In this document: positions 1 to 8,453 of the stretch, in pieces
How positions within the stretch are numbered: position 1 is the first letter of the stretch
Layout: each line of letters opens with the position of its first letter
The notes under the pieces: generated by a model
What the model was told of the DNA's origin: nothing
What the model saw: the letters and a program-made list of their open reading frames with translations, nothing else
The model's database searches: none
Position numbers and translations under genes: made by a program
Assembly (NCBI RefSeq): GCF_023276405.1
Contig: NZ_JALRMO010000001.1
Span: 4,216,001 to 4,280,000 of the forward strand
Length of the DNA stretch: 64,000 nucleotides
From: Paenibacillus hamazuiensis
GTDB taxonomy: Bacteria > Bacillota > Bacilli > Paenibacillales > NBRC-103111
Reading direction: 5' to 3'

Positions 1-114
1 GACGTGGAGCAGGAGATCAACGGGCTGCTTACCTACGACCGCAAGCCGAAGATTCCTTTGGAGTGGATTCGCCAAATCAACGAAGGCCAAAAGCCGAGCA
101 TCGAAGCGGAGTAA
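1..114 (+). CDS. C-terminal end of a protein cut by the window edge, possibly a GH2 glycosidase
   Basis: An open frame enters from the left edge and gives 37 residues before tandem TAA stops. It contains the string GLLTYDRKPK. The C-terminal part of GH2 beta-glucuronidase/beta-galactosidase proteins often reads G-hydrophobic-hydrophobic-T-x-D-R-K-P-K, which is the only reason for the tentative family call. No catalytic residue is inside the window, so the function cannot be confirmed. The gene converges on the minus-strand operon to its right, and a strong hairpin separates them. Confidence 0.4.
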   Translation, partial: DVEQEINGLLTYDRKPKIPLEWIRQINEGQKPSIEAE

Positions 115-159
115 TAAACCAGCCCATCAACTCGCAGCTAAGCAAGATTTGGCCCGCAA

Positions 160-196
160 AGCGAAGAAGTCCTTGGCAGTCAAGGACTTCTTCGCT
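160..196. terminator. Bidirectional rho-independent terminator
   Basis: A perfect 16-bp inverted repeat (160-175 with 181-196) around the 5-base loop GCAGT, followed by TGCATTTTAAT on the plus strand. It lies exactly between two converging genes and probably ends both transcripts. Confidence 0.85.
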
Positions 197-201
197 GCAT
201 T

Positions 202-1503
202 TTAATAGGCTAATATATCGTTGATCTTCTTCTCCAGCGCCGCGAGTCCTTCTTGCGGATCGAGCCCCTTAAGTACGATGCTTTGGAGATCCTCGGAAAG
301 CGTTGTATAGATCGCCGTATATTTGTCGCTTTGCGGCGCAAATTTCACATGATGCCGCGCTTCGATGAACAGCTTGCGGTACGGCATCTGCCGGTACGCC
401 TCGCTTTGCACGACCGCCCGATTCGCCGGCACATGTCCGGCCTCCCCCCAGGTGGTCCCGCCGACTTCGGAAAAATATTTCATAAACGTCATTGCCGCAA
501 GCCGCTTTTCCTTTTTCACATAAGCGGGGACCACCAGCGTGTGGGAGCTGCCCCAATGCATAGGGCTGCCGAATATGGGCGGAAGGGGCATAATGCCTGC
601 CTGCAAAGACTTTTCGCTTAAATGATGGCCAGCTTCCCAGACGCCTCCGAACCATAGTGCGGCTTTCCCCTCGTGGAAGGAATCCCACGGGGTTTTATCG
701 CTTAAATCGGTCAAACGATTGGCATAAAGCTGCTGGTAAAATTTCAACACGCTTAGCGCTTTTTCATTGTTGATCGCCGCTTTCGTCATATCCGGACTGA
801 GCAAGTCGCCGCCCGCTTCATAATACAAGTCCAGAAACGGCTCCTGAAAGAAAGGCGTGTTCACCGCGAAAGGCTGAACGCCCGGGACTTTCGTTTGAAT
901 TTGCCGCAGCATGCGGATGAAGCCTTCCGGGGAAAGCTCACCGAGCTTCGGGGTGTCATCCTCATTCAGCAAACCGGCTTTTTGCAGAATCGTTTTGTTA
1001 TAATACAGCATGTGAAAATGCGTATCGATCGGTACCGCATAAGGTTTGCCCTGGAAGATCACATCCCGCATGTTGGCGTCTTCAATTGCTCTGAAATCAA
1101 AACCCGCTTCGCCTGCCAAACTATCAAGCGACGTTATCTGCTTCGCCTTGACGAAGGGCAGTATTCGATCGGCATGCACAACGGCGACATCCGGCCCCTT
1201 CCCGGAAGATAGCGCCGTACTCAGCTTCACGTAATACTCGTTGGATTCCAGACGAAGCTGCTTGACGAAAACCTGTTTCTGCGAAGCGTTAAAGCTTTGA
1301 ATGATTTGCCCGGCAAAATCTCCTTCTCCGCCGCCGAACGGATTCCAAAACCAAATCTCGACGGGGGGTTGGTTTTCCGGCTTCCATTCTTTGTTTGCCG
1401 TGGCTTGCTCCGCACTCCCATCCGGGGTGTTCAAGCACCCCGACAAGGTGAGCATCAGCATGAAAACGAGCGGTACGATAAGGCGTTCACGCTTTATGAA
1501 CAT
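202..1503 (-). CDS. Second sugar-binding lipoprotein of the operon (CUT1 ABC transporter, SBP family 1)
   Basis: Extracellular solute-binding protein of the maltose/multiple-sugar type. A short hydrophobic leader ends in the lipobox LTLSGC, so the mature protein is a membrane-anchored lipoprotein. It is a close paralogue of the binding protein at 6897-8192: both share FGGGEGDF, VKQLRLESNEYY, TALSS-KGPDVAV, DTHFHM-YYNK, GKAALWFGGVWEAG, AGHVPAN and KINDILA. Here it is the last gene of the operon, 80 bp after the response regulator, not next to the permeases. A role as a ligand-presenting partner for the sensor kinase, or as a second-affinity binding protein, is inference. The start is uncertain: AGGAG lies 14 bases before the ATG at 1503, 11 before a TTG at 1506 and only 2 before an ATG at 1515. 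Confidence 0.88.
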   Translation of the reverse strand: MFIKRERLIVPLVFMLMLTLSGCLNTPDGSAEQATANKEWKPENQPPVEIWFWNPFGGGEGDFAGQIIQSFNASQKQVFVKQLRLESNEYYVKLSTALSSGKGPDVAVVHADRILPFVKAKQITSLDSLAGEAGFDFRAIEDANMRDVIFQGKPYAVPIDTHFHMLYYNKTILQKAGLLNEDDTPKLGELSPEGFIRMLRQIQTKVPGVQPFAVNTPFFQEPFLDLYYEAGGDLLSPDMTKAAINNEKALSVLKFYQQLYANRLTDLSDKTPWDSFHEGKAALWFGGVWEAGHHLSEKSLQAGIMPLPPIFGSPMHWGSSHTLVVPAYVKKEKRLAAMTFMKYFSEVGGTTWGEAGHVPANRAVVQSEAYRQMPYRKLFIEARHHVKFAPQSDKYTAIYTTLSEDLQSIVLKGLDPQEGLAALEKKINDILAY

Positions 1504-1583
1504 CAAAATGATCATCGCTCCTAAGCAAACCTGCTTTGTTGAACAGTAAGCGTTTGCAGTGAAATTCAAGGGGAAAGGGACGG

Positions 1584-3170
1584 CTAGCTTTCTCCTCTAA
1601 ACCGATTCCGATATTCCGAGGGGGAAACGTAAACGATTTTTTTAAACACCTTGGAAAAATATTTAGGATCCGGGATCCCCACCAGATGTCCTATGTCCGC
1701 CGTCTTGAGCTCGCTTCTCAGCAATTCCTTGGCTTTCTCGATGCGAATGCGCGTTAAATGCTCCAGAAAACTTTCGCCCATTTCTTTTTTGAACAGGTTG
1801 GCAAAATAATTTTTGCTTAAATGCACCAAACTGCTGATCGAATGCAAAGAAATTTCCTCTTGGTAGTGCTGCTGCATATATTGCGCCGCTTTAACGATAC
1901 GGTTACGGTCGTTATTATAAACTTGAATCATGTGCCGGACAAGCTCCTCGAATGCTTGCAGGAACCAGGCCTTGCTCATCTCGATCGTCTCGAGCTTGGA
2001 AAGCTCTTCGAAGTATTGCTTCTTCAAATCAAGAACGCTCCGCTGATCGCTGGATACATCCGACCAAAGGGTCGTAAGCAGAATCAAGAGCTCCAAAGAT
2101 ATGATGTGCACCATTTCGGGATCTTTGCGGGAAGCGAGCTGCCCGAACAAATCTTCCAAGTACGCCTGCAATTCCTTGGACTGATAAGCGTAAACCATGG
2201 AATGAATATGATTGGTGCTGACTTTCAGATTCTCGGCATGCCGGCTTTCTGCCGGAACATAATCCACGCCGTACACAATGACTTTGCCGCTGCCGACAAA
2301 CATCTTATGCTTGGCCGCGGACAAAGCTTGCTCATAAGCGTGGTGCAGCTCGCCCCAAGATAAGATCCCACCGCTGACCCCAATCGTGCAAACCATCGCA
2401 TAGCTATCCATAAGATGAGCGAGGAGCGCCTCGGCAATCTCCCTCACGGCCTTTGAACCTAAAATGATTTCTGCGCCTGAAAATAAAATGACATTCATTT
2501 CGCCCTGCTTATCGGGAAACATTTCGCAGCCGGCGCCATGTTCGTCGGCCACAACGCTTTCCAACGCCTTTCTTATATAGGCCTGCTCTTCCGTGACACT
2601 GAGCTGCAAAGCGTTCTTGCTGAGATGCAGCACATACATCGGCAGCCTGTTATCCTGAAGTCCCAGGCTTTCAATCGAATTTTGTATCCGCTCGGAATCT
2701 GCCGGGGAGCCTTGAACAAGCTCAAGCAGAAGCTTTTCTTTTAACATGGGCTCAACCGCTGCCGACCGCTTCTCAACGCTAATCGAAGTGGTTTCTTCAA
2801 TAGCTTCCTTCACCTTCATCAAGGCCTCTTCAAAATCCCGCGGCATCATATCCGACTTGATTAAATACTCCGAAACCCCGTAACGGATCGCTTCCTTGGC
2901 GTATTGAAAATCCTCCAAATTGCTGAGAATCAATATTTTCATGTGCGGACTTATTTTCCGTACTTCCCCTATTAAAGCCAGTCCGTCCATCACCGGCATC
3001 TTAATGTCGGTGATCAGAATATCCGGCGGCTCCCGCCTGATGAGATCAAGGGCCTCCTGTCCGTTGGAAGCTTCGCCGATAACGGTTAATCCCACCTTTT
3101 CCCAATCGATCATAGAGCGAATTCCGTACCTGACAATATATTCGTCTTCGACAATCACAACGCGAAGCAT
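1584..3170 (-). CDS. YesN-like response regulator with AraC DNA-binding domain
   Basis: Two-component regulator of 528 residues. The N-terminal receiver starts MLRVVIVEDE and has the phospho-acceptor Asp in DILITDIKMP and the conserved Lys in the YLIKSD segment. A long central linker follows. The last ~100 residues form two helix-turn-helix motifs of AraC type (SISSLVHLSKNYFANLFKKE and the second around DIGHLVGIPDPKYFSKVFKK). The first gene product upstream, 11 bp away, is its probable kinase (3182-5026). The pair sits between the permeases and a second binding protein, so the likely target is the operon promoter upstream of 8192. The central region is typical of YesN-type regulators and has no assigned enzymatic role. 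Confidence 0.93.
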   Translation of the reverse strand: MLRVVIVEDEYIVRYGIRSMIDWEKVGLTVIGEASNGQEALDLIRREPPDILITDIKMPVMDGLALIGEVRKISPHMKILILSNLEDFQYAKEAIRYGVSEYLIKSDMMPRDFEEALMKVKEAIEETTSISVEKRSAAVEPMLKEKLLLELVQGSPADSERIQNSIESLGLQDNRLPMYVLHLSKNALQLSVTEEQAYIRKALESVVADEHGAGCEMFPDKQGEMNVILFSGAEIILGSKAVREIAEALLAHLMDSYAMVCTIGVSGGILSWGELHHAYEQALSAAKHKMFVGSGKVIVYGVDYVPAESRHAENLKVSTNHIHSMVYAYQSKELQAYLEDLFGQLASRKDPEMVHIISLELLILLTTLWSDVSSDQRSVLDLKKQYFEELSKLETIEMSKAWFLQAFEELVRHMIQVYNNDRNRIVKAAQYMQQHYQEEISLHSISSLVHLSKNYFANLFKKEMGESFLEHLTRIRIEKAKELLRSELKTADIGHLVGIPDPKYFSKVFKKIVYVSPSEYRNRFRGES

Positions 3171-3181
3171 AAGGATCCCCC

Positions 3182-5026
3182 CTACTCCATATAAGGAAGC
3201 CGAATACCGATCCGCGTACCGGCTCCGGGCTCGCTTATAATGTCAATGCCATATTGTTTACCGCAAATCAGCTTGATCCGCTCATCCACATTGGCCAGGC
3301 CGATACCGCCTGTTTTTTCACCGGATGACTCCCGATTCATATTGTAGCCTCTTACATCGGTCTGTTCCATCCCGCGCCCATTATCCGCCACTTCAAACCG
3401 GATGCCGGCTCCGGGATGGTGCGTGCAGCTGATATGAATCACCCCGCCCGTCTCCCGGTCCGTGAAGGCATGGAGTATCGCATTCTCCACAATCGGCTGC
3501 AAAATCAGCTTCGGCGTCCGGAGTCTATGAACACCCTCGTCAAGATGAATAAACGTTTCAATATGAAAGTTAAACCTGAACCTCTGAATTCCGAGGTAAC
3601 ATTGGACATGCTCGATTTCTTCTTCAACCGTGACCGTTTCTTCTCCCTTGCCCAGACTGATCCGGAGCAGTCGCGACAGCAGGCTGACCATTTCCGCAGC
3701 ATGATTCGCCTTCTGCAGCAGCGCCGTCCATTTGATGATATCCAGCGTATTATACAGAAAATGAGGATTGATTTGCGCCTGCAGCGCTTTGAGCTCCGCC
3801 ACCCGTTTATGATTCTGTTCTTCATAAACCGTCTTGAGCAGCTCGTCGATTCTGGTGACCATGTAGTTGAAATTTTCACCCAATATATCAAATTCGTCGT
3901 TGCGCGGCTTCGCCTTGAAACGAACGCTTAAATCTCCCGACATCACCTGCCGCATCATACGAATCATGTTCAAGATAGGCCTGGAAATGGAATTGGCCAA
4001 GAACATGGCCGTCAGGATTGAAAAAAGAATACAGATGGCCGCTATGATCATAATGATTTGCAGCAGCCGATTGGAGTCCTTATACAAGGACGATTCCGAG
4101 ATCACATTCACAACGGTCCAGTCGTTGGTATGCAATTTTTTATAATTCACGATCAGCCGTTGACCGTCGTTCTCAAGCGGAAAGCCGGACTCTTCCAAGG
4201 GAGACCGTGCGATTTGCGTGTAACCGTTTTCGCCCAAGACCGTCTTCACACTGCTGCCCAGGAACCGGCTGTCCGGGTACGAAATGATTTGTCCGTTGCC
4301 GTCGATGACGAAACTTTGGATATCGATGTTGCTCTTCGTCGTTTTAGCGCCGATTTCCTTCAGCACGTCCTCGCGAATGTCCAGCACCGCAACAATGCCG
4401 ATCGGACTGTCGTCCGTCGTCTTGTAAATCTGTTTGGCCAGCGAGAACACGTGGACACTCTGTGAATTTAAACTGTCTACATACGTGCCCAGCCTGGTCG
4501 GAAACCAGCGAAAATTGCTTCCGTCCTCCAGCGTCTGCAGAAACGGAGCCACTTTTTCGTTCGAGCGGTCGCCCCAGCGGTAAATTCCTTTTATATAATG
4601 CTTCGGGGATATAAAGGAGATCGATTGAAAGTCCTGATTGATCGCAATGATCGTCGATAACTTCGTCGTCAGGGTCAGGCTGTCCAGGTCATACGGTGCC
4701 CCTTGTGTGCTGTCAAGCGTCCGCAGCATGGAGACGATTTCGTTATTGTTCACGACCTGCATCATCATATCTTTATAAATCCCCAGCCGGGTATCTATGT
4801 TCTCGGCCGTTTGCTTCAGCAGCTGTTCGGAGTATTCCGTCACCTTATGATTTATCGCCGATTTGGAAATGGAATAAGAAATAAACCCCATGGCGAGCAA
4901 AGGAGTTAACGAAAAAAGAAATAAAAGCAGCATCCATTTGTAGCGTATGCTGCTCGTCCATATATGCAACCATGAAATAAATCGATTCCACCGGGATCGG
5001 CCGAAAGTTCCTGATGTCCGGGTCAA
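3182..5026 (-). CDS. YesM-like membrane sensor histidine kinase
   Basis: Sensor kinase of 614 residues. A membrane segment near residues 29-50 is followed by an extracytoplasmic sensing region of about 250 residues (dCACHE-like), a second membrane segment near 305-325, a HAMP linker, the phospho-acceptor region QINPHFLYNTLDIIKW of the His_kinase family (PF06580 type), and an ATPase domain with the N-box QPIVENAILHAF and G-box DNGRGM. Translation probably starts at a TTG at 5026, with GGGGG 8 bases upstream. It is 36 bp downstream of the permease gene and 11 bp upstream of its cognate regulator. The likely signal is the sugar imported by the same operon, sensed directly or through one of the two binding lipoproteins; that is inference. 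Confidence 0.92.
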   Translation of the reverse strand: MTRTSGTFGRSRWNRFISWLHIWTSSIRYKWMLLLFLFSLTPLLAMGFISYSISKSAINHKVTEYSEQLLKQTAENIDTRLGIYKDMMMQVVNNNEIVSMLRTLDSTQGAPYDLDSLTLTTKLSTIIAINQDFQSISFISPKHYIKGIYRWGDRSNEKVAPFLQTLEDGSNFRWFPTRLGTYVDSLNSQSVHVFSLAKQIYKTTDDSPIGIVAVLDIREDVLKEIGAKTTKSNIDIQSFVIDGNGQIISYPDSRFLGSSVKTVLGENGYTQIARSPLEESGFPLENDGQRLIVNYKKLHTNDWTVVNVISESSLYKDSNRLLQIIMIIAAICILFSILTAMFLANSISRPILNMIRMMRQVMSGDLSVRFKAKPRNDEFDILGENFNYMVTRIDELLKTVYEEQNHKRVAELKALQAQINPHFLYNTLDIIKWTALLQKANHAAEMVSLLSRLLRISLGKGEETVTVEEEIEHVQCYLGIQRFRFNFHIETFIHLDEGVHRLRTPKLILQPIVENAILHAFTDRETGGVIHISCTHHPGAGIRFEVADNGRGMEQTDVRGYNMNRESSGEKTGGIGLANVDERIKLICGKQYGIDIISEPGAGTRIGIRLPYME

Positions 5027-5062
5027 TGATGAAGCCCCCTTTCCAGTTAGGGGGAAGCCGGG

Positions 5063-5881
5063 TTAACCTTTAATTCCCGACATGGCCACCCCTTGAACGA
5101 TATGACGCTGCAAAATCGCGAACACCAGAATGGTTGGAATCGCAGCAAGCGCGCTGGCCGCCATAATCAGATTTAAGGACATCGTATTATTCGACAAAAA
5201 GGTGGGAAGTCCTGCCGATAAGATCATGTTTTCCTGTGAGGTAATCGACAAATAAGGCCACAGAAAATTGTTCCACGATAAGATGAAGAAAAATATGCCC
5301 ACCGATACCATAGCCGATCTCGTAAGCGGAAGGCAAATCCGCCACCAGAGGGCGAAATTCCTGCACCCGTCCAGCTGCGCCGCCTCGATATAATCCTTGG
5401 GGACCCCATCCATGAACTGCTTGAGCAGCAGGATGCCGACGGGATTCGTAAGCCCCGGAAGAATAATGGCCCAAATGTTATCAATGAGCTTAAGGTGCAG
5501 AGCCGTTTCATAAAGCGGAATGAGTATCGCTTCGGTTGGAATGAGCAGGCCCGATACGATCAGCAGATAGAACCATGCTCTCGATTTAAAGGGCAGTTTG
5601 GAGAAGGAGAATGCCGCGAGCGAGCTGAGCAGTAACGAAAGCACCGTCGTCAGCACACCGATCACCGCGCTGTTCCAGGTCCATCTCAAAATGGGCGAAT
5701 CCTTAATGAGCTTCACATAATTGTTTACATTCAGATCCGAAAATTTGAGCCAATCGTGGGGCGTATAGACATGGACTCCATCCGGTTTAAGAGACACGAG
5801 CAGCATCCAGATGAGCGGAAAAATAAATAGTATGGCGAGCACCACGGCGATGACATTAAGCGCGATCGATTTCATGTTCAA
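5063..5881 (-). CDS. Sugar ABC transporter permease, MalG/CUT1 type
   Basis: Integral membrane subunit of 272 residues with six predicted membrane segments. The cytoplasmic EAA loop, which docks on the ATPase, reads EAAQLDGCRNFALWWRICLP. The length and the C-terminal GVAMSGIKG are typical of MalG-like proteins. The gene is 6 bp downstream of the partner permease (5888-6808). No ATPase gene accompanies the pair, as is usual for CUT1 systems in Bacillales that share an MsmX-type ATPase. Confidence 0.93.
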   Translation of the reverse strand: MNMKSIALNVIAVVLAILFIFPLIWMLLVSLKPDGVHVYTPHDWLKFSDLNVNNYVKLIKDSPILRWTWNSAVIGVLTTVLSLLLSSLAAFSFSKLPFKSRAWFYLLIVSGLLIPTEAILIPLYETALHLKLIDNIWAIILPGLTNPVGILLLKQFMDGVPKDYIEAAQLDGCRNFALWWRICLPLTRSAMVSVGIFFFILSWNNFLWPYLSITSQENMILSAGLPTFLSNNTMSLNLIMAASALAAIPTILVFAILQRHIVQGVAMSGIKG

Positions 5882-5887
5882 CCTCCG

Positions 5888-6808
5888 TCAGTCTTTACTG
5901 TCCGTTAATTTAAGTTGAATCGCTGCGATCAGCAGCATGATAAGGCAAAATACGATGGACTGCGCGGAAGCAAGACCGAACATATCTTTTTTAAAACCGG
6001 TGACATAAATGTAGCGGATCATCGTATTCGTGGAGTCTCCCGGACCGCCGCCCGTCATGATTTGCACTTGCCCGAACAGCTTCAAACTCGCGATGATCTG
6101 GTAAAACACCTGTATTTTCATGACTCTCGACAAACCCGGCAGCGTAATATGCCAAAATTGCTTCCAGGTGCCTGCGCCATCTATTTTCGCAGCTTCGTAA
6201 TGATCCGTCGGTATTTCCTGCAAACCGGCCAGAAACAACACCATCACGAATCCTACCGTCCACCAATCCGTCGTCAGCGTAATGGCCCACCATGCAAAAT
6301 GTTTGTCGGTCAGCCATGGGATATCTCCGGGCAGACCCACGAGCTTAAGCAGCGCATTAATCGGACCGTACTTAGGGTCGAACAGCCGCAGCCAAATAAA
6401 ACTGATGACGGAGACAGACAGCACATAAGGGAGAAAAAACATGGAGCGGATGGCCGTGCGAAACCGGATATTTTGGTTAATCAACAGGGCCAGCGCAAGG
6501 CCGAGCGCGATAACGGTAGGCGTGCAGATGAGTACAAAATAAAAAGAGTGCCATACATACAAGTAAAAGTCTTGGTCGGTGAAAATCCTTTTATAATTTC
6601 CGAATCCTACAAACTTCTGCATCCCTTGAATGCCCCAGACGTGCAGACTCATCCAGGCCCCGCGGCATACCGGCCAAAGATAGAAGACAGCAAACGGAAT
6701 GAGGAACGGCAGCAGATAAACGATCGCTTTTAATTCGTTTAGAAAGCTTAATGCATATGGTTTGCGGAGGACCAATGTCCCTTCGCTTTCTCTCACCTTT
6801 GTATCCAT
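5888..6808 (-). CDS. Sugar ABC transporter permease, MalF/CUT1 type
   Basis: Integral membrane subunit of 306 residues with six membrane segments. The EAA loop is EAAKIDGAGTWKQFWHITLP, and MTGGGPGDSTNTM is the conserved MalF-type segment before the last helices. It pairs with 5063-5881 to form the channel for the substrate delivered by the 6897-8192 lipoprotein. A strong stem-loop between the binding protein gene and this gene would lower permease expression relative to the binding protein. Confidence 0.93.
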   Translation of the reverse strand: MDTKVRESEGTLVLRKPYALSFLNELKAIVYLLPFLIPFAVFYLWPVCRGAWMSLHVWGIQGMQKFVGFGNYKRIFTDQDFYLYVWHSFYFVLICTPTVIALGLALALLINQNIRFRTAIRSMFFLPYVLSVSVISFIWLRLFDPKYGPINALLKLVGLPGDIPWLTDKHFAWWAITLTTDWWTVGFVMVLFLAGLQEIPTDHYEAAKIDGAGTWKQFWHITLPGLSRVMKIQVFYQIIASLKLFGQVQIMTGGGPGDSTNTMIRYIYVTGFKKDMFGLASAQSIVFCLIMLLIAAIQLKLTDSKD

Positions 6809-6839
6809 TGGTTATTCTCCTTGTCTCTTTCTGCAAAAC

Positions 6840-6882
6840 GCGGATGAGGCTGCCCTAGTTCCAAGCCGGAAGCCTCACCCGC
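6840..6882 (-). terminator. Intercistronic stem-loop between binding protein and permease genes
   Basis: 12-bp stem (6840-6851 with 6871-6882, one G-T wobble on the transcript) followed on the minus strand by GTTTTGC. It lies in the 88-bp gap downstream of the binding protein gene. Such hairpins commonly cause partial termination or protect the upstream message, giving more binding protein than permease. Confidence 0.65.
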
Positions 6883-6896
6883 TTCTAACCGCAAGA

Positions 6897-8192
6897 TTAG
6901 TTGGCTAAAATATCGTTGATTTGTTTCTCCATGTTTTTCAAGCCTTCCTCAGGCGTTTGCTTGCCGAAAACGATGTTTTGCAGCACTTCGGATACCGTCG
7001 TTATAATCGTCGTGTATTTGTCGGTTTTCGGTGCGAACTTCACCGTTTTTTGAGCTTCAAGAAAGAAACTTCTGTACGGCAGCTTCTTGTACTCGTCGCT
7101 CGATGTAACCGCGCTGTTCGCCGGTACATGTCCTGCTTGCGCCCACGTTTTGCCGCCAACCGCCGAGAAGTACTTCATGAACTTCGCCGCCGCCTCTTGC
7201 TTCTCGGGAGTGACATACGACGGAACGACAAGCAAGTGCGAGCTGCCCCAATGCGTCTGGCTGCCGAAAATCGCCGGAAGCGGCATGGCGCCGATGTTCT
7301 GCGATTTATCGCCCAGCAGCAGCCCGGCTTCCCATACGCCGCCGAACCATAACGCCGCTTTCCCGTTGTGGAATGAATCCCACGGGTTTTTGTCGTTCAC
7401 ATCGCTGTATTTGTTCTTGTACAGATCCAAATAAAATTTCAATACGCTGAGTGCCTTATCGTTGTTGATCGCCGCTTTGGTTAAATCCGCATTGAGCAAG
7501 TCGCCGCCGGCTTCGTAGTACAAATTCAGGAAAGGCTCTTGAAAATAAGGCGTATTTACCGCCAGCGCCTGCACATCGGGCACTTTAGCCTGGATTTGTG
7601 CGAGTGTCTTCTTAAATCCTTCCGGCGAGAGATCGCCCAATTTGGGAGTGCCGTCATCGTTCAGAAGATCGGCTTTTTTGAGCAGATCCTTATTGTAATA
7701 AAACATGTGGAAATGCGTATCGAGCGGAATGGCGTACGGCTTGCCGTCATAGGTGACGCTTTTCATGTTGGAGTCCGCAATCTGCTTCAAATCAAATCCG
7801 ACCTTGGTCGCCAGTTGATCGACGGGCACGATCTGCTTCGCTTTTACGAAAGGCGAGATGCGGTCCACGTGAGCGACCGCCACGTCCGGCCCTTTGGATG
7901 AAGATAACGCCGTGCCGAGCTTGGCATAGTATTCGTTGGACTCCAGACGGAGCTGCTTGACGGTCACTTCCTTCTGGGACTCGTTGAAGCCTTTAATGAT
8001 TTGATCGACGAAATCGCCTTCACCGCCGCCAAACATATTCCAAAACGTAATTTCCACCGGGCCGTTCGCTTTCGTTTCCGCTGCCGGCGAGTCCACGGTT
8101 TTGGCACCGCTTTCTTTCGGGCTCGAGCAGCCCGATACGACGAGGGCAAGCGCGATACTTGCCGTCAACATGCTCGTTAACTTCTTTTTCAT
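6897..8192 (-). CDS. Primary sugar-binding lipoprotein (CUT1 ABC transporter, SBP family 1)
   Basis: Extracellular solute-binding protein of 431 residues and first gene of the operon running to 202. The signal sequence begins MKKKLTSML and ends in the lipobox LVVSGC, so it is lipid-anchored outside the membrane. The mature part has the SBP_bac_1 pattern: FWNMFGGG near the N-terminus, the YYNKDLLKKA segment, and the GKAALWFGGVWEAG segment. The ligand cannot be read from sequence. The operon carries its own YesMN-type sensor pair and ends in a close paralogue of this gene, which points to duplication. The gene starts at an ATG with a purine-rich site upstream. Confidence 0.93.
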   Translation of the reverse strand: MKKKLTSMLTASIALALVVSGCSSPKESGAKTVDSPAAETKANGPVEITFWNMFGGGEGDFVDQIIKGFNESQKEVTVKQLRLESNEYYAKLGTALSSSKGPDVAVAHVDRISPFVKAKQIVPVDQLATKVGFDLKQIADSNMKSVTYDGKPYAIPLDTHFHMFYYNKDLLKKADLLNDDGTPKLGDLSPEGFKKTLAQIQAKVPDVQALAVNTPYFQEPFLNLYYEAGGDLLNADLTKAAINNDKALSVLKFYLDLYKNKYSDVNDKNPWDSFHNGKAALWFGGVWEAGLLLGDKSQNIGAMPLPAIFGSQTHWGSSHLLVVPSYVTPEKQEAAAKFMKYFSAVGGKTWAQAGHVPANSAVTSSDEYKKLPYRSFFLEAQKTVKFAPKTDKYTTIITTVSEVLQNIVFGKQTPEEGLKNMEKQINDILAN

Positions 8193-8410
8193 TTGTTTTG
8201 TAAACCCCTCTCTCGCTGATTTATGATTGGAGAAAGCCCTTCCATACTCGCGTAAAAAGTCTCCCTCTCGGTTAATACTTTACAGCGATTAACGTTTGTC
8301 CTGAACCGATAAAAAGATCGACTTGGGGGAACAAATTTAAGGTCTGCGCGGTGAAAGAAGCGGCGAAGGTAGACGATCTTACGATGAGTGGCGAAATGTA
8401 ATATCCTCCC

Positions 8411-8445
8411 TAGGCAAAAATAAAGAGGAGCCCGGAGGCTCCTCT
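8411..8445 (-). terminator. Rho-independent terminator after the GH93-like gene
   Basis: 9-bp perfect stem (8424-8432 with 8437-8445) with loop CGGA, followed on the minus strand by TTATTTTTGCC. It begins 9 bases past the stop codon at 8454 and insulates the secreted enzyme gene from the transporter operon promoter, which must lie in 8193-8410. Confidence 0.85.
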
Positions 8446-8453
8446 GCTCGCGC

